A DNA stretch of 64,000 nucleotides, taken from Gordionus sp. m RMFG-2023 (Eukaryota > Nematomorpha > Gordioida > Chordodea > Parachordodidae). Positions 48,356-61,010 of the stretch are shown here, piece after piece. Made by a program: the position numbers and the translations under genes. The stretch's first letter is position 1, and each line of letters opens with the position of its first letter. The DNA lies in assembly GCF_954871325.1 (NCBI RefSeq), contig NC_088776.1:25220508-25284507 (forward strand), read 5' to 3'. The notes beneath the pieces were generated by a model. That model was not told where the DNA came from. It ran no database searches and worked only from the letters and a program-made list of their open reading frames with translations.

Positions 48356-51300
48356 TTAAAAATTACATCTAAATAATGGGAATAAAAGATGGGTATTATT
48401 TTGTTTACAGATCAATATTGCACGTTTTGGGCCATGAGAATCGTTGCGATATATCTTTTCGAATAAATTATTTGAATTATTATTATTTTTATTTAAATAT
48501 TCTTCTCCATGTCCATTGATGTTACCTATTCTCACAGAATCTAAATTTTGAGTAAAGTCGAGATTCATTTGTTTTTTCAAGAGGCCCGTACTTTTTAAAG
48601 TTTCAGGTTTAGCTGATTCGGTTTCAAAATTATAGCCATAATCACTTTCGCCTGATCCTAAATTGATAAAATGAGTAGATGGTTCTAAACCGATATTCAC
48701 AATCGAATCTGGTTCTATAGAACTCATTTCTTTCTCCAATCTTTGATAGGGATATTTAGATGATTTTCGTTTTTGTATGTATTTGTTTAGAGTATTTTTT
48801 AAAACCCTTTGAACTAATATTTTCTGTATTATATTTTTTTGAAATAATTAATAAAATTATTCCTGTTCAAATTAAATGTATACTTTAATTAAAGCAATGT
48901 TGTAGTAAAGTAGGGGGGGGGGGGGCAAGGGCAACTCCCTTCGGCCTCCGAAGTTTGCCTATCCTAAATATAATTTCAAGCGAATAAAAATTTCCCCCTA
49001 CATCTCCCCACCCCCTCTTCCCAAAAAATTTATACAATATATCACTATAAACAATCGAAAAAATAGTAAAAGTTAACAATTTTTAAATAACGACTATAAT
49101 TCAAAATTGATTATTTTTATAAAAATATAATATAGTCTATAGCTTATAATAAGTGGACCTAAAAATCTCCAATAAAATTTATGCGGAAAAACCCACCTAA
49201 TAATACCCTCCCCCCACCCAGCAAAATCCTGGCTACGCCTATACTTTAATTAAAATAACCTTTAATAAACGAAAGCTAATTCAAACATAGTAAGTAAAAA
49301 CCTTTGCCTGAATTCAAATATTAATAATTATACTTAATAGAATACTTTTTATTTATAATGCCTTTTAAACTCTATTTAAAAAAAATCAAAAGGGGGAATA
49401 ATTTGAGTAAGGGAAACAGAGGATCTTATGAGCTTGGAGTTCTTGTAAACCCTGTAATTATTTTCTGATTACTATCCAAAATTTTTTTTTATCATATTGA
49501 GCATTTACGGCTATAATTTTTTATTTATTGGATCTATAAATTGTTTTTCCAAATTCTTCAATTTTTGAAAAATATAAAATAGAGGTTTCAAATAACTTAA
49601 ATATATAATATACTACATCGTATTCTATATAAAATTAGACTTTGAAAAAAATACATTTGGATTAAACCATCATAAAATTACATTTTAAGGATAGGAGGAT
49701 CTGTGGCTTTTCGGAGGTTCATAGGGTACCAATTTTAAAAACCAGAAATTATAATGTAAACAATTTTTAAATAAAATTTATGATGCATACGAGTAAGGCT
49801 CATATTTCCCAAATTTCTTTTTGAAAAAATGATTGTGGTTAAGTATAAAATACATTTTTTAATGATATTTTTTTATCCAATGTATAATTAAAAATATAAA
49901 ATATTGAAATTTTATTATTAAAGAGTAATTACCTCATTCAAAATTAGTAATAGAGAATTTACGGCGACAACAGCTAAAATTAATAATTTAAAATTCATGT
50001 CTGGAATTTCGCGATACTATTAATAATAATAAAAAAATTATAGTTTATATATAAATAATTGATTTGTTATACTTGTAAAAACATAAGAAGTTTTGGATGT
50101 CCAAACAATAGAATGTAACTACTCACAGTCAATAATATTACTACGGCAGCAATAAACCAATCTTTTTATTAAAAAAATAGTTTTAGTTTTAAATAATTTA
50201 TATTGTAAATTTACAATTAGTATATAAAGGCATTCTAAATGGAGGGCCCTTAGAAAATATGACAGCTAATATGATGTATTGAAAATTCGAAATTGTGAAA
50301 ACACAAGCATTTTGATAACTGTAATAATCTTTGGTATGAGTTGGCACTAACGGTTCAAACCTTTGTAAATATAAATTTTTACGATATTTATTAGTATATC
50401 AGTATTCCAAAAACATCATTTTAAATACTTACCAGGGTTGTTTGGTAACCATAATGAAAACTGTTAGCTGGGCACATACATTAATCACGAGGCAAGATAT
50501 TATAGAAAATATAGGCATAAAGCTTATCAGGCTTAATGGTGGACGTTCCTTTGATAGATAAGGATAGGCTAATGTTCTACCAACTTAAATTTAATTGTAT
50601 TTTTTTAGTAAAATTATGTTTTACATGTTATGGCTAGAAACATCATTTCAAACAAATCGACATATAAATATTCGAAATCAGTAAGACTAGCTTTTACCTA
50701 TAATAATATATTTATATTAAAAAATGATGCAAAAACTATGATTAAACCCAATATAATATAGTCACTGAAACAAATTGGACCATGCTATAACTGGCCAAAT
50801 ATTTGAATATACCGAATGAAGTGGTTAAAGCTGCTCGCCCTTCTCTAAAATTGATTGATTGATTTATGAATAAAATAATAGTATTATGTTACCTTAATAA
50901 CAAAGGAACACATGTAATACTTTGAGTTTTAGATGTAAAAGGTGAAGCTATTGAGGATTCATTTTCTGATAAGGATATTCCAGCGTGAGCCATCTTTAAA
51001 GCCTTAAATATAAAATTGGAATAATTAATTTGTTAGATTAAGTTATAAACACAAATATAATACTTTCAAGTCTTAATAAATTTAAAAAAATAAAATAAAA
51101 TAACCCCACAGTCATTGGCCCCATCTCCACACATTCCTACATAATACCCTAAACTTTGAAATGATTCTATTAGTTGAGCCTTCTGCTCTGGAGACATTCT
51201 GGCAAACACAGTACCACGAGACAATATCTATGAAATAAATTATTTATATAAAATAGACGATAAATATATATTTCTATATCTATACAGGTTAAATAGGTTT

Positions 51301-54300
51301 ACTTTTGGTAAAAGATATGGATGCCAAGTCTGAATAGCCTTTAGTGTTTTTCCATTTAAAGCAAAATGATATCTATTACGGTGTATTTTTTTAGACACCA
51401 ATTCTAAAGACTCTAGTTCCTCCTTCGTTCGAGGCTAAAATTCTATAAAATTTAATGCAAATAGTATATTGATTACTTTGTAAACACTGCTTCTCCTCTT
51501 TTCTATATTTTGGGAATAAAAGTGACCCTTTTTTGCATATCTATACATAATCAGTGGTTTGCTTTCGTTTATTTCTGTCTTAAGAGTTCCTTTATTTTCA
51601 ATTGCCTCCACTATAATAACATTCTCATTTTGTTGTATCATATCCACATCCTTCGCCACACAAAGAGCTGTATAAAGATTATCCCCTAATTAAAATTTCA
51701 AAGGGTCGTAACCTATAATAAGATTTTATTACCAGTTATCATGACTGTTCGCAAATCGGCATCTTGCAATAATTGAATAACTTGTCTTGAATCCGACTTA
51801 GGTCTATTTTCAAGGATCATAAATCCTGAAAATATCATATCTTTTTCCAAATCATTCCTATTTTTAAAAAAATGATTTGTTTGATAATAGAAAAAAAATC
51901 CCATGAAATCCATTAGAAAAAACCTCCCAATAAAAACAAAAAAACCTTAAGAAAAAAAATTTACCAGAAAATAAACCCCCAGAAATAATCCTCTTGGGAA
52001 AAAAGCCCGGGGCGTTTATTTTAGTAAAAATTATTTTCTATTATTTGTCTATATAACTTATAAAGATAAGTGTATCCATTATAATGCAAATAAAATTATA
52101 ATCCAAACAATATACCCTTATTATTCGAGTGAAAATTTAATAAAAAAGGGAATTTTTTTTCAGTGAGGTTTTTTTCCTGGAGATATTTTTTCTTAGGGTT
52201 TTTTTCGGGATTCGATTTATTTTATTTTCTCCTAAAATTTAGTTAGATATCAATAAATATATATAAAACTAATACAATCAAATGTTTAATTATTCGATTC
52301 ATTTCATATATATTATAAATGTAGTATTGGAATGAATCTCGATTGTAAATCATACTGAGAACGATTTTAAAGTTTGAAAATCCGATTTTATAGTTGTAAA
52401 AATTTGTGATGTGAAATTCATAGTGTAGGTTACACATGATGGAATACATTTATGGTTAAATCGGATTTTAAATATTTAGAAATCGCCCTCAGTAAATGAT
52501 TTAAAATCGAGAGATTTTATATCCTCATGGATTGCATATCCTAATACATGTATATTTAATGTTATTAATATAATAATAAATGTAGTGCTGTAACGTTACT
52601 TCAAACAGGTTACTCGCTGCGTTAAAAAAGGAACTCGTTGCCGTTACTCGTTACCTTGTGAAAAGGAACGCGCGTTACTGGTTTACAAAAAGTAAAGAGT
52701 TATTCGTTACTTGAAAAAATAAATATTTTATATAAAAATTCCCTATATATAATGTAAACAAAGTTATACAAAAATATTATATTATAAATAAGATATTTTT
52801 ATAATAATTTTTTATTTGTTTTTATTTACAATTGATTTTCAAAATTTTAATCAGATAAACAAGAGAGGGCTCAATACATCTTTCGTCGTGCTAAACACAT
52901 GTTCAACTACTGCAGAAGATGGGAGTGTAGTATTATATTAAATAAATAAAATGTTTAATTAGAGGAATTTATTAAAAATTAAAGAATAATTTTTAATGAA
53001 TAATTTTTAATAAGAAAAAAGCTCAATAGATCATCTACAAAAGAATTTTCATTCTGATCTTCATCAAATTTTTTTTATCTTTATCAGAAACTAATCTGGT
53101 ATGTGTGTTGTTTTTTAAAGGAATCAAAGTTACTTTTCTTTGTCAAATATTTTCTCAAACTCGAAAAAAGTTCAAGCTTTCTACTTTCGTTGACCTATAA
53201 TTTTAATCAGGGCTAATCTAATCAAACAGTGGGTGAATTATTACTGATAGTGTATATTAATTTTATAGATGTGTTCGATTCTATTGAAAATAAATATAAT
53301 CAAAATATAAATTGTAAACAATATTTTAACTGGCATACCTTTTATCTATATCTTGAAGAATTGCATTAATAAGTAGCTTACAAAACTTGAAATTATTTAA
53401 ATCTGAGATATCCCAAATGTTCTAAAATCGAAAGTACCATAGCCAGGTTCCATCACATAGAAAATCAAATATATATCGTATTTTTTAATTAACGCTAACC
53501 ATACAATTTTTATCTATGAACGACTTGTCATTATCTAAAAATCTCTGCAATTCGGATTTATCATAAGATTGGTCAAATTGCCCAATCTCCTTAATAAGCC
53601 GATTAATTTCACGGAATTATAAAGAGAGTTCCATTTTGTTATAACCAATTTAATTAGATATCTTTCCATTTTCCTTAAAAATGGCTTCACAATTTCGAGA
53701 CTGCCTATGTTTATTCCACAATTGTGGATATATTGAATTGGGACACAATTTTAAAAAGTGTAGACGACTTTGTACCCTTACTTCTTTTATTGGGATAAAA
53801 CATGTTCCATATTGGGGCCAGGGCAGATTAAATCATCTTCATCTGAAAAATGTACAATTGACATAATATTCTTTATAAAATAAATTATTTGAGAATAAGA
53901 ATATAAATTAACGTATCTTGATTGATTCAATATTAATTAGATTAACAAACTTGACTGGAAATTTAACAACGAAAATTTAAAATAAAAATGAATGTGATGG
54001 TTAATCTGACTTAAAAACTCGGCTTAAATTATTTATAAAATTTAAAATAATAAAATAATTTTATGACACAATAAAATATGTTTTTTCCATATTTTTTTAA
54101 GAAAAAATTTAAGTAATGAGTAACATTTTGCATTACTGTTACTCAAAAATAGGAAACGCCTTACCTCTAGAAAAAGGTAACGAATGGCTTTCCTTTTCAT
54201 CAAAAAAGGCAACGCCTTTAATTTCGCATTTTTTGACATTACTTTACAGCACGATAAATAGTAATTATTATATTAAACATCAATTTTGATATATTTCAAA

Positions 54301-57300
54301 TTTACTTGATTTTATATATAATTTCTTAAATATCTTTTAAAGCATATGATAAATAATTTATACCTTGTTAAATTTGGGATATCTTTAGTTAAATTATTAA
54401 CTACGATTGATTTCCATGCCAGAGCAATAACTCTATATCCTTGTTGAGTGTAATGCATTAGTTCTTCTGCGAAATTTTTTGGCACTGCAATTAAAATATA
54501 GTCATTGTATGTACAGGTAAGGATCGTTAGGAATTTTCGAAACAGATATAAATACTATTTTACAAGATAATTGATAAAAAATTTAAAAAGTAAAAAAAAA
54601 TAACTTAAACTTTGCTTTTTATAGAATAAAAAATGCGATAATTAATATTTATAATTTGAAAAAAAATATGTGTAGATCAATTTTGGTAAAAAATGGACAA
54701 AACTTTTTTTTATAAATTTCCCAAAATATATTTTAGGAACCGAAATAATATACGGAAACGAATTAAATATAGATTGAATTTGAATAAATAAGAATGATTT
54801 CATGAAATAAGATTGCCGAATCAGAATAAATGAGATTTTAATATAATTGGAAAATTATTTTATATACGCGCGATTTATATTTTTATTAACATTTTTTAAG
54901 AAAGTATATAAATAATAATGATTATAATAAATCCACGTTATTTTTAAGTATTATTTATAATATTCAAATATACCTTATAGCCTATGACGAGCTGGTCTAT
55001 TGACAATGTTTGAAAATTTAAAAAATCCCTACACTGGTATATTGAATTTAAGAGAAATATCTTATATATTTTTATAATTAAAATAAGAATCAGATATAGC
55101 GGCTAGAGGTGGGCGCGGGCCGTGAAATTACGCGTGACCCATCGTGTTACGGTGGGTCACGGCGTGAGTGTGAATAAATTTTAAATTCTAAGGCGTGGCT
55201 GGGCGTGACGGGCCTTCGCAAAATTTTCCCCGGGCGTGATCTAGCGTGAACATAAATTTCCCGTGAATCACGGAAATTTTAATTTTTAATATTGTTTTTT
55301 TATAAATATAAATTTGCAATTTTATAATTATAAATTTATAAATTGCAATTTTATAATTATATTTTATATTTTCCTATTTAATTTAGTTCTTTTTTTAAAA
55401 AAATTAATTTATGAAAACTAAAATTCTTCTGCATTTTATAAACAACATCCGGTATTATTTCGTTAGTTCTTTTTTCTTTTTATGTTTAGGTGTTTTTTAC
55501 CGCGAGACTTTATGCTAAATTTTAAACATTTTACAGAAAAGTCAGTTAATTTTTTTTTGTAAAGATCTTCAATCTATAAATGCAACAGAAAGTGAAGGAT
55601 TTTACAAGCTAGGCCAAGAGATTTGGTGTTACATATGGATAACAAAATATAAAAGTTGTGAACCGAAAAACTCTCATGAATACTGTAGGTCCAAAATATA
55701 ACATAAGATTAAAAGCATGATCCATAATAATTATTTGTCCATAATCACTGATATTTGATGACTATAAAAATCTAAGTTTTTTAACCGGACATATTATCAT
55801 TAAGAATTTTAAATTAAAAACATTGTTTTGGCCACAAGGGCAATGGAAAAAAAACGTCAAAATTTAAAGTGCAGTCAATTCAATTTTAGGAGAATATACA
55901 GAAGTAGAAAATTATTTAAATAAATGTATAGTTGTGAGTGATAACGGAGCAAATCTTATAAGTGCATTATAAGATGATGAAACGCTAGCATGTATATGCC
56001 ATATACTAAATAATATTATGCAGTATATTTTTGACAATTGTTTAATTGAAATAGCCTTAAATATAAATTGTGTAAAAAAAATATTACAATATTTCAAACA
56101 ATCTACAACTAATAGCAAACTAAACCACACCTTTAAACAAGATGTAATAGCGAGAATAACGAGATGGAACTCTATATACATTATGATACAGAGTTTCTTA
56201 AAATCATATTCTGAAAGGTGTACATGTTTAGCAAGCAAGAATTAAATAGATTAGCCACAATTGATATCAGCATCATACGCGAGTTAGATAAATTTTTATC
56301 AATATTTAAAGAATGCTCGGATAATCTGAGAGCAGATTCTCGTCCCACAAAAAATGAAGTTTGTCTATGGAAACAAAAATTAATAATATTTTGTTAACCT
56401 TCTGAACGTGATACAATAATAATCAAAACCTTAAAATACAGAACAAGATTTCTTTTAAAAAATTATTATGCAGCCACTACATAAGGTAAGCTTAATTCTA
56501 GATCCGAATTTAAAGAAGAAAATGATATATATAAAACAATCTTAAAAATGCTAAATGATATAAAATTAGATGATATGCATAAGTCAATGCCAACTATCAT
56601 TTATAACTTTCCTAACTTATCCTAAACTCATAAAAAACCGTATATTCTAAATGGTCAATACCAACTATCACTTTCCTAATTCATCCTACACTCATAAAAG
56701 ACCGTATATTCTAAATAAAAAATTTAGAGAATTTCTAGATGATTCTGATGAAGCATCAACATCACCGATGAAGGCTGTGAGGATTAACTTAAAAGATTCA
56801 TATAAGATATATAACAAAACAATATTTGAAGTTTTGGAAGCAGGAATATTCATTTCCTTTTTTGAGAAAATTATAGAGTAAAATTTTGTCAGCTGCAAGT
56901 TCGGCTTCTAGTGAAAGGTTATTTTCTGTAGCCAATCTCTTATTAGAGGAAAGGCGTACACAATTGAAATAAAAAAAGATAAGCATTCTTCTTTTTCTAA
57001 ATAAATTTCGATTTATAGATTATATTTACTTTTTGTTATTAATATGGATTATGAAATTAGGAATTCAAAAAAGTGTAAAATTATAGCAATCTTTTTGAAA
57101 AATTAAAAACACCGTGAATTTTCGGGCTTGACGGGCGTGGATCAAAATATTGCTTGTCGTGAGCGGGCGGGTCGGGTCGAAAATTATTTAGTGGTAAGCG
57201 TAATATTTTTTATTTGCACCGTGAGCGGGCGGGCCGTGAATGAAAAATTAGGCCCGCGCCCACCTCTAATAGCGACTAAAAATGCCATTTTAAAATCAAT

Positions 57301-60147
57301 ATTGAAATCATAAACTTTTATATTTATTTAAAGACTCTTTTTATTATACTAGACAAAAATGTATAGCCTCTCATAGTAACAATTAGTTTGACCCTGTCAA
57401 TAGCTATGACCAAGAGATACTCCTTTTAATATTCTTGTTTCAATTTATTTTAATTCAGAGAATCAATTATTTATATAATGCTTGTTCATTTTAATTTAGA
57501 CCAAGATTCCAGCTATTAATCCGTGGCATAACTAATATTTTTAAAAAAACTAAGACCTGATAACCTTGCCATTCTTTCATCTATCTCATTGCCATAGCAT
57601 GTAATGAATTTAAAAATGGCAGGGGTATGATTTTACACGTTTTATATTTGTAGTCATAGGCGCGGATAAGAAGTAGTAAGGGATGCCGCTCGACTCTCCC
57701 TGGAACATTAAACTGTAATATTATTTAAATTTTTTTTAAATATTCGTATGCATGGCCTTGGCTCTTAAAATTATAATTGCAAAACCCACTGCGCATGTCG
57801 GGAAAACCTATTAAATTATCGTCTTATCTTTTATTTTAACCTATTGTATATTTTATCTTTAATATTTTTTCCATATGGATAAAATTGTAAATTATTTCAA
57901 AAAGGCAAATTAAATTAAATTATATTTTATATATTTAATCTTGACAATATACCCAAGGATTCAAAAATAATTTCTTTGTATATAACAATATTTCAGGAAA
58001 GTACATATTTGTCAATATCCCTATATTTTTTTAGACATTTTTTTATTAACTTCATTCACTTCTATTGTAATATTAATCAAATTGATATAACATATAAATT
58101 TTAATTAATAATATTGGTTTAATCATATTATTTATTGAAAATAAACGCAATAAGTATTATCTTAGTCTGTTAATACTTCATAATCAACACTTAGTATAGT
58201 TGTGTTTTCTAATAGTAAAATAAAAAAAATTATAAGTAATTTATTTTCTTGCTTAAAGGATGACCCTAAATGTTCACTATAAATGCAGCAAGTAGTGTAA
58301 ACAATTTCAATAATGATATTGAATTATTTATTTTTAAAATCATATTTACAAAATAATATTATACACCTAATAAAGTAGGGGAGATAAAGCCCGAGATATT
58401 ACATTAAAATGGTATAATATAGTATGATGACTAATTTTTTTTAAGATGAGAAATCTCAATGGGTTTAAAGTAAATTAATTTTTCTTTTTATTTAGGATGA
58501 GGATTGCAATTTTAATTAATAAAATTTTAGATTATTTTATTAATATTTTTGATTACTTTGGCAAATTTTAAACTATATTTTTGTAACAATGAAAATTTTA
58601 TAAATGTTTCGAATTATTTTTTAACCAAAAAATTCTGAATAAAAAAATCGACCTGATAAATCCGAGCCCCTGTTACGTTAGATATCATTGAAAACAGAAT
58701 TTAACCGAAAAGATGCAAATTCAAGTCACCTAACTGTTTATCATTGCCACCCAACAAACAATATTTGTCAAAATAAATGATAGCATGTCCATAGTTTTGA
58801 AAGATAAAATAAAGTAAAACAAAACGATCAAAGGAAAACAATATATTCAATATACAAATGAAAATTCGGATTAAAATAATGACCATTTAAATGTGGCTTG
58901 TAAAATTGGGCAAAAGGTTTTTTTTTTAAAGTATCTGAATAAATTCGCAAATCTACCGAAATTAACCATGGGTTATGCTACCAGCTACTGGTAAAATAAA
59001 GCATAATTTGGGATTTTGATTTATTAAGCCTAAAATGAGATAACTTGATTCTGGTGTGCAAATAGTAGCGAGTTTTTCGGGAGATCCTTTGATATAAAAT
59101 TCTAATTTATCAGAGTACTCTTGAATCAATAAAACGGACATGCTTTGGGAGGATGACGTGAAAGGAAATTGTTTGATTACTCCTAATTTTGGCATTTTCT
59201 AGTAAAAAAATAATTTCATAGTTAATAGTTAAAAACTTTGTTCCTTACATCTAAAGTTTTAGAATTGGTTGATTTATAAAACTCAGCCACAACATTTATT
59301 TTAAAGTTATCCTCTATAATTTCATATGAGTCTTTCATAATCTAAATTTTTTTAAAATGATTATAATGAAAATATTAATTTACCCAATGTGTAGCGTTAA
59401 ACATTTTAATATCCAGCGGGTCGCCAATAAATTTTCCATCTAATTTTGTAAGAGAATGACAACAAATTAAACCTTTTAATAATGGTGAAAACGTCAATCC
59501 TATTATATCTTGGCATGATTCAAAGCTTTTAATTTTTGTGAAATAAGAAAATATGTTAAACAACAAATTAAAAAAAATATAAATTGTAGTTCATTTATAT
59601 AATTACTGGTTATCACGATCAATAGGAACTACACCCAACATATCAAGATCTTCCATGGTGATTGTGCCAGTCTAAAGTATTTCAAATAAAAATAAAAATA
59701 AATTAAATTACTTTATCAAAACATATTAAATTTAGAGATGCAACTATATTTATAGTTTTGGGACTGATACAGAACACTCCCAACTTCTTCAATCTACTCT
59801 GTGCATAAATGACTCCAACAGCCATTGAAATGGGCAATGCAGGTGATACGGTTATAGTAATTAGATCTAATGCTCTTATAGCTATGGTAAGGGGATCAGC
59901 TTTATGTGAAATTATCTTAATTTTGTAATAGTTATATAAAAAATATGGATTAAAAATTTCATCTTGTTTATAATAATAATTATATCGAAATTATAAAAAA
60001 CCATCAAGCCTAACGTATAGAAAAATCCAATCATTGCTATCAGTGCCAAGACTCCTATAAACTTGTAGGTGTGCTTGTTAAATTTGAAATCGATGGGTTT
60101 AGGAAATAATATGGACTGTATAAGTTGACCCTTTAATGTCATGAAGC
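48356..60147 (-). CDS. ATP13A: P5B-type ATPase (ATP13A family), 3' 19 exons
   Basis: A P-type cation pump of the P5B group; ATP13A2/3 relatives export polyamines from late endosomes or lysosomes. Exons, 5' to 3': 60002-60147, 59712-59915, 59607-59671, 59384-59525, 59249-59341, 59045-59198, 54364-54484, 51733-51857, 51477-51685, 51303-51434, 51105-51227, 50893-51002, 50748-50844, 50625-50697, 50433-50583, 50215-50360, 50073-50161, 49933-50016, 48356-48823. All joins are GT-AG and keep phase, giving 909 codons. Key blocks in order: [23 protein letters not shown] (M4; the family usually has PPALP), CFDKTGTIT (phosphorylated Asp, split by a 40-bp intron), [29 protein letters not shown] (split by a 47-bp intron), [28 protein letters not shown], then M5-M10. 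The C-tail of about 150 residues is long and Asn-rich. The N-terminal exons (first membrane segments and the start of the A domain) were not found and probably lie past 64000. It looks intact as far as seen. Confidence 0.96.
48894..49239. mobile_element. MITE in the last intron of the P5B gene
   Basis: Flanked by 15-bp direct repeats TATACTTTAATTAAA (48879-48893 and 49240-49254). A G run lies near the left side (48904-48915). The right side reads CCCACCCAGCAAAATCCTGG followed by CTACGCCT, whose inverse AGGCGTAGCCAGGATTTTGC is a common animal hAT-type end. It shares AAATATAATTTCAAGCGAAT with the copy at 60210-60485. The long direct repeats are unusual for hAT (8 bp), so the mechanism is open. 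Confidence 0.65.
51917..52215. mobile_element. TIR MITE in P5B intron
   Basis: The two sides are inverted: AAAAACAAAAAAACCTTAAG on the left and, inverted from the right, CCCGAAAAAAACCCTAAGAA; further in, TTTACCAGAAAATAAACCCC faces ATCTCCAGGAAAAAAACCTC. It lies about 60 bp upstream of exon 51733-51857 without touching the acceptor. No ORF and no clear target duplication. Confidence 0.55.
52584..54252 (-). mobile_element. hAT relic with GTTACTCG subterminal repeats, in P5B intron
   Basis: AGTGCTGTAACG at the left and CTTTACAGCACG at the right are inverted. Both ends carry repeated GTTACTCG/CGTTAC-type motifs, more than eight in all. The minus strand encodes a hAT stretch near 53600-53760: [20 protein letters not shown], then [20 protein letters not shown], equivalent to the TRWNSxYD region of hAT transposases. 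Heavily decayed. A matching end fragment lies at 13990-14056. The flanking 8-mers do not clearly match. Confidence 0.7.
54485..55095. other. P5B intron sequence, no separate feature
   Basis: Part of the 4560-bp intron between exons 59045-59198 and 54364-54484. A+T-rich, and nothing else was recognised up to the hAT border. Confidence 0.5.
55104..57268 (+). mobile_element. hAT relic with GC-rich ends, in the largest P5B intron
   Basis: TAGAGGTGGGCGCGGGCC (55104) and its perfect inverse (GGCCCGCGCCCACCTCTA, ending 57268) are flanked by ATAGCGGC (55096-55103) and ATAGCGAC (57269-57276), a 7-of-8 target duplication. Subterminal GGGCGTG/CGTGA motifs crowd both ends. The plus strand, opposite to the host gene, encodes hAT blocks: [15 protein letters not shown], then [16 protein letters not shown] (about 55925-56035), then [20 protein letters not shown] (about 56139-56199), and [20 protein letters not shown] (about 56886-56950). 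Stops and frame changes are present. Near 56583-56716 a stretch of about 70 bp is tandemly duplicated. Confidence 0.9.
57277..59044. other. P5B intron remainder
   Basis: A+T-rich intron sequence between the hAT and exon 59045-59198. TAGGGGAGATAAAGCCCGAG at about 58377 looks like a TIR-element start, but no partner was confirmed. No exon was found. Confidence 0.4.
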
Positions 60148-60209
60148 CTAAATATATATAAAACGCAACTATACCTTGATAAAATTCGCAAGTCTTCATA
60201 AATATAATT

Positions 60210-60485
60210 TCAAGCGAATAAGAATTATTCCTCTATAAAGCACCTACCCTCTTCCCTCCAAAAATGAAGACAATAGGTGATTATAAACAATAATTTTATT
60301 TTAAAATAATCGTTTGAAACTTTAATAAAATAATATTTTAATATAAAAAAGTGCCAAACCAAAATTAAAAATGTAACCCGACCAAAAAATCTGCAATAAG
60401 CGAGCCAAAAGCAATCAAATTAAATTCAAGGAAGGAAATGCCACCCAAAAATTTCCCCTCACTTAAAAAAAATCATGGTTATTCC
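60210..60485. mobile_element. Second copy of the P5B-intron MITE
   Basis: Shares AAATATAATTTCAAGCGAAT, then AAGAAT, then CCTACCCTCTTCCCTCCAAA and GATTATAAACAAT with 48964-49060, and ends AAAAAAATCATGGTTATTCCTA where the other copy has AGCAAAATCCTGGCTACGCC. It lies about 60 bp upstream of the first visible P5B exon, in the intron or 5' region. Diverged; no ORF. Confidence 0.6.
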
Positions 60486-60929
60486 TATGAGCGTTGGAAG
60501 GGTCTAAAGAGTTTAGAAGGCTTAAGGAAAATAGGATTTAAAATATATTGAATTACAGTAGGGCAGAAGGTGAGGCATGTCAAATCATTTGATCCCATTT
60601 TTAATTTAAGACACTGTATTTAAATTTTGTTCTTACATAGATCAGAGTAATTTCAACTACTAATTAATCATTATAAAATATATTTTATTTTTTCTTTGGT
60701 TATTTTGTTGATTAAGTATATCAAATTTCATATTATAAAAAAAATGTGGAAGAACTAAATATTAATATTAATAAAATTATCAAAATTATATTTTAATATT
60801 TATAAATATTTTAGATAAACTTTGTTGCATAATAGAATATGAAGATTTAAATTATTATATATCATCTTAAGAAACAAAAATGATATTTTTATCCATTATA
60901 GGTAAATAACACTCAATAATTTATAATAT

Positions 60930-61006
60930 TGTTTCTCAATAATCTCACCGATTATTATTATAACTTATAATTTCTCAATAATCTCACCGATTATTATTAT
61001 AACTTA
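60930..61006 (+). repeat. Tandem duplication beside the hAT insertion
   Basis: TTTCTCAATAATCTCACCGA followed by TTATTATTATAACTTA occurs twice in a row (about 60930-60966 and 60970-61007). The second copy ends in the 8-bp target site of the adjacent hAT. Confidence 0.75.
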
Positions 61007-61010
61007 ATAT

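Noticed and set aside
51713-51913. Start of the P5B exon at the ATG near 51913
   Set aside because: The upstream part ([15 protein letters not shown]) is intron read through; the conserved reading begins at the acceptor before [11 protein letters not shown] at 51857, in phase with the previous exon.
53681-53866. Plus-strand 61-codon ORF with Cys/His residues, zinc-finger-like
   Set aside because: It is antisense to the hAT transposase remnant, which gives a clear family match on the minus strand.
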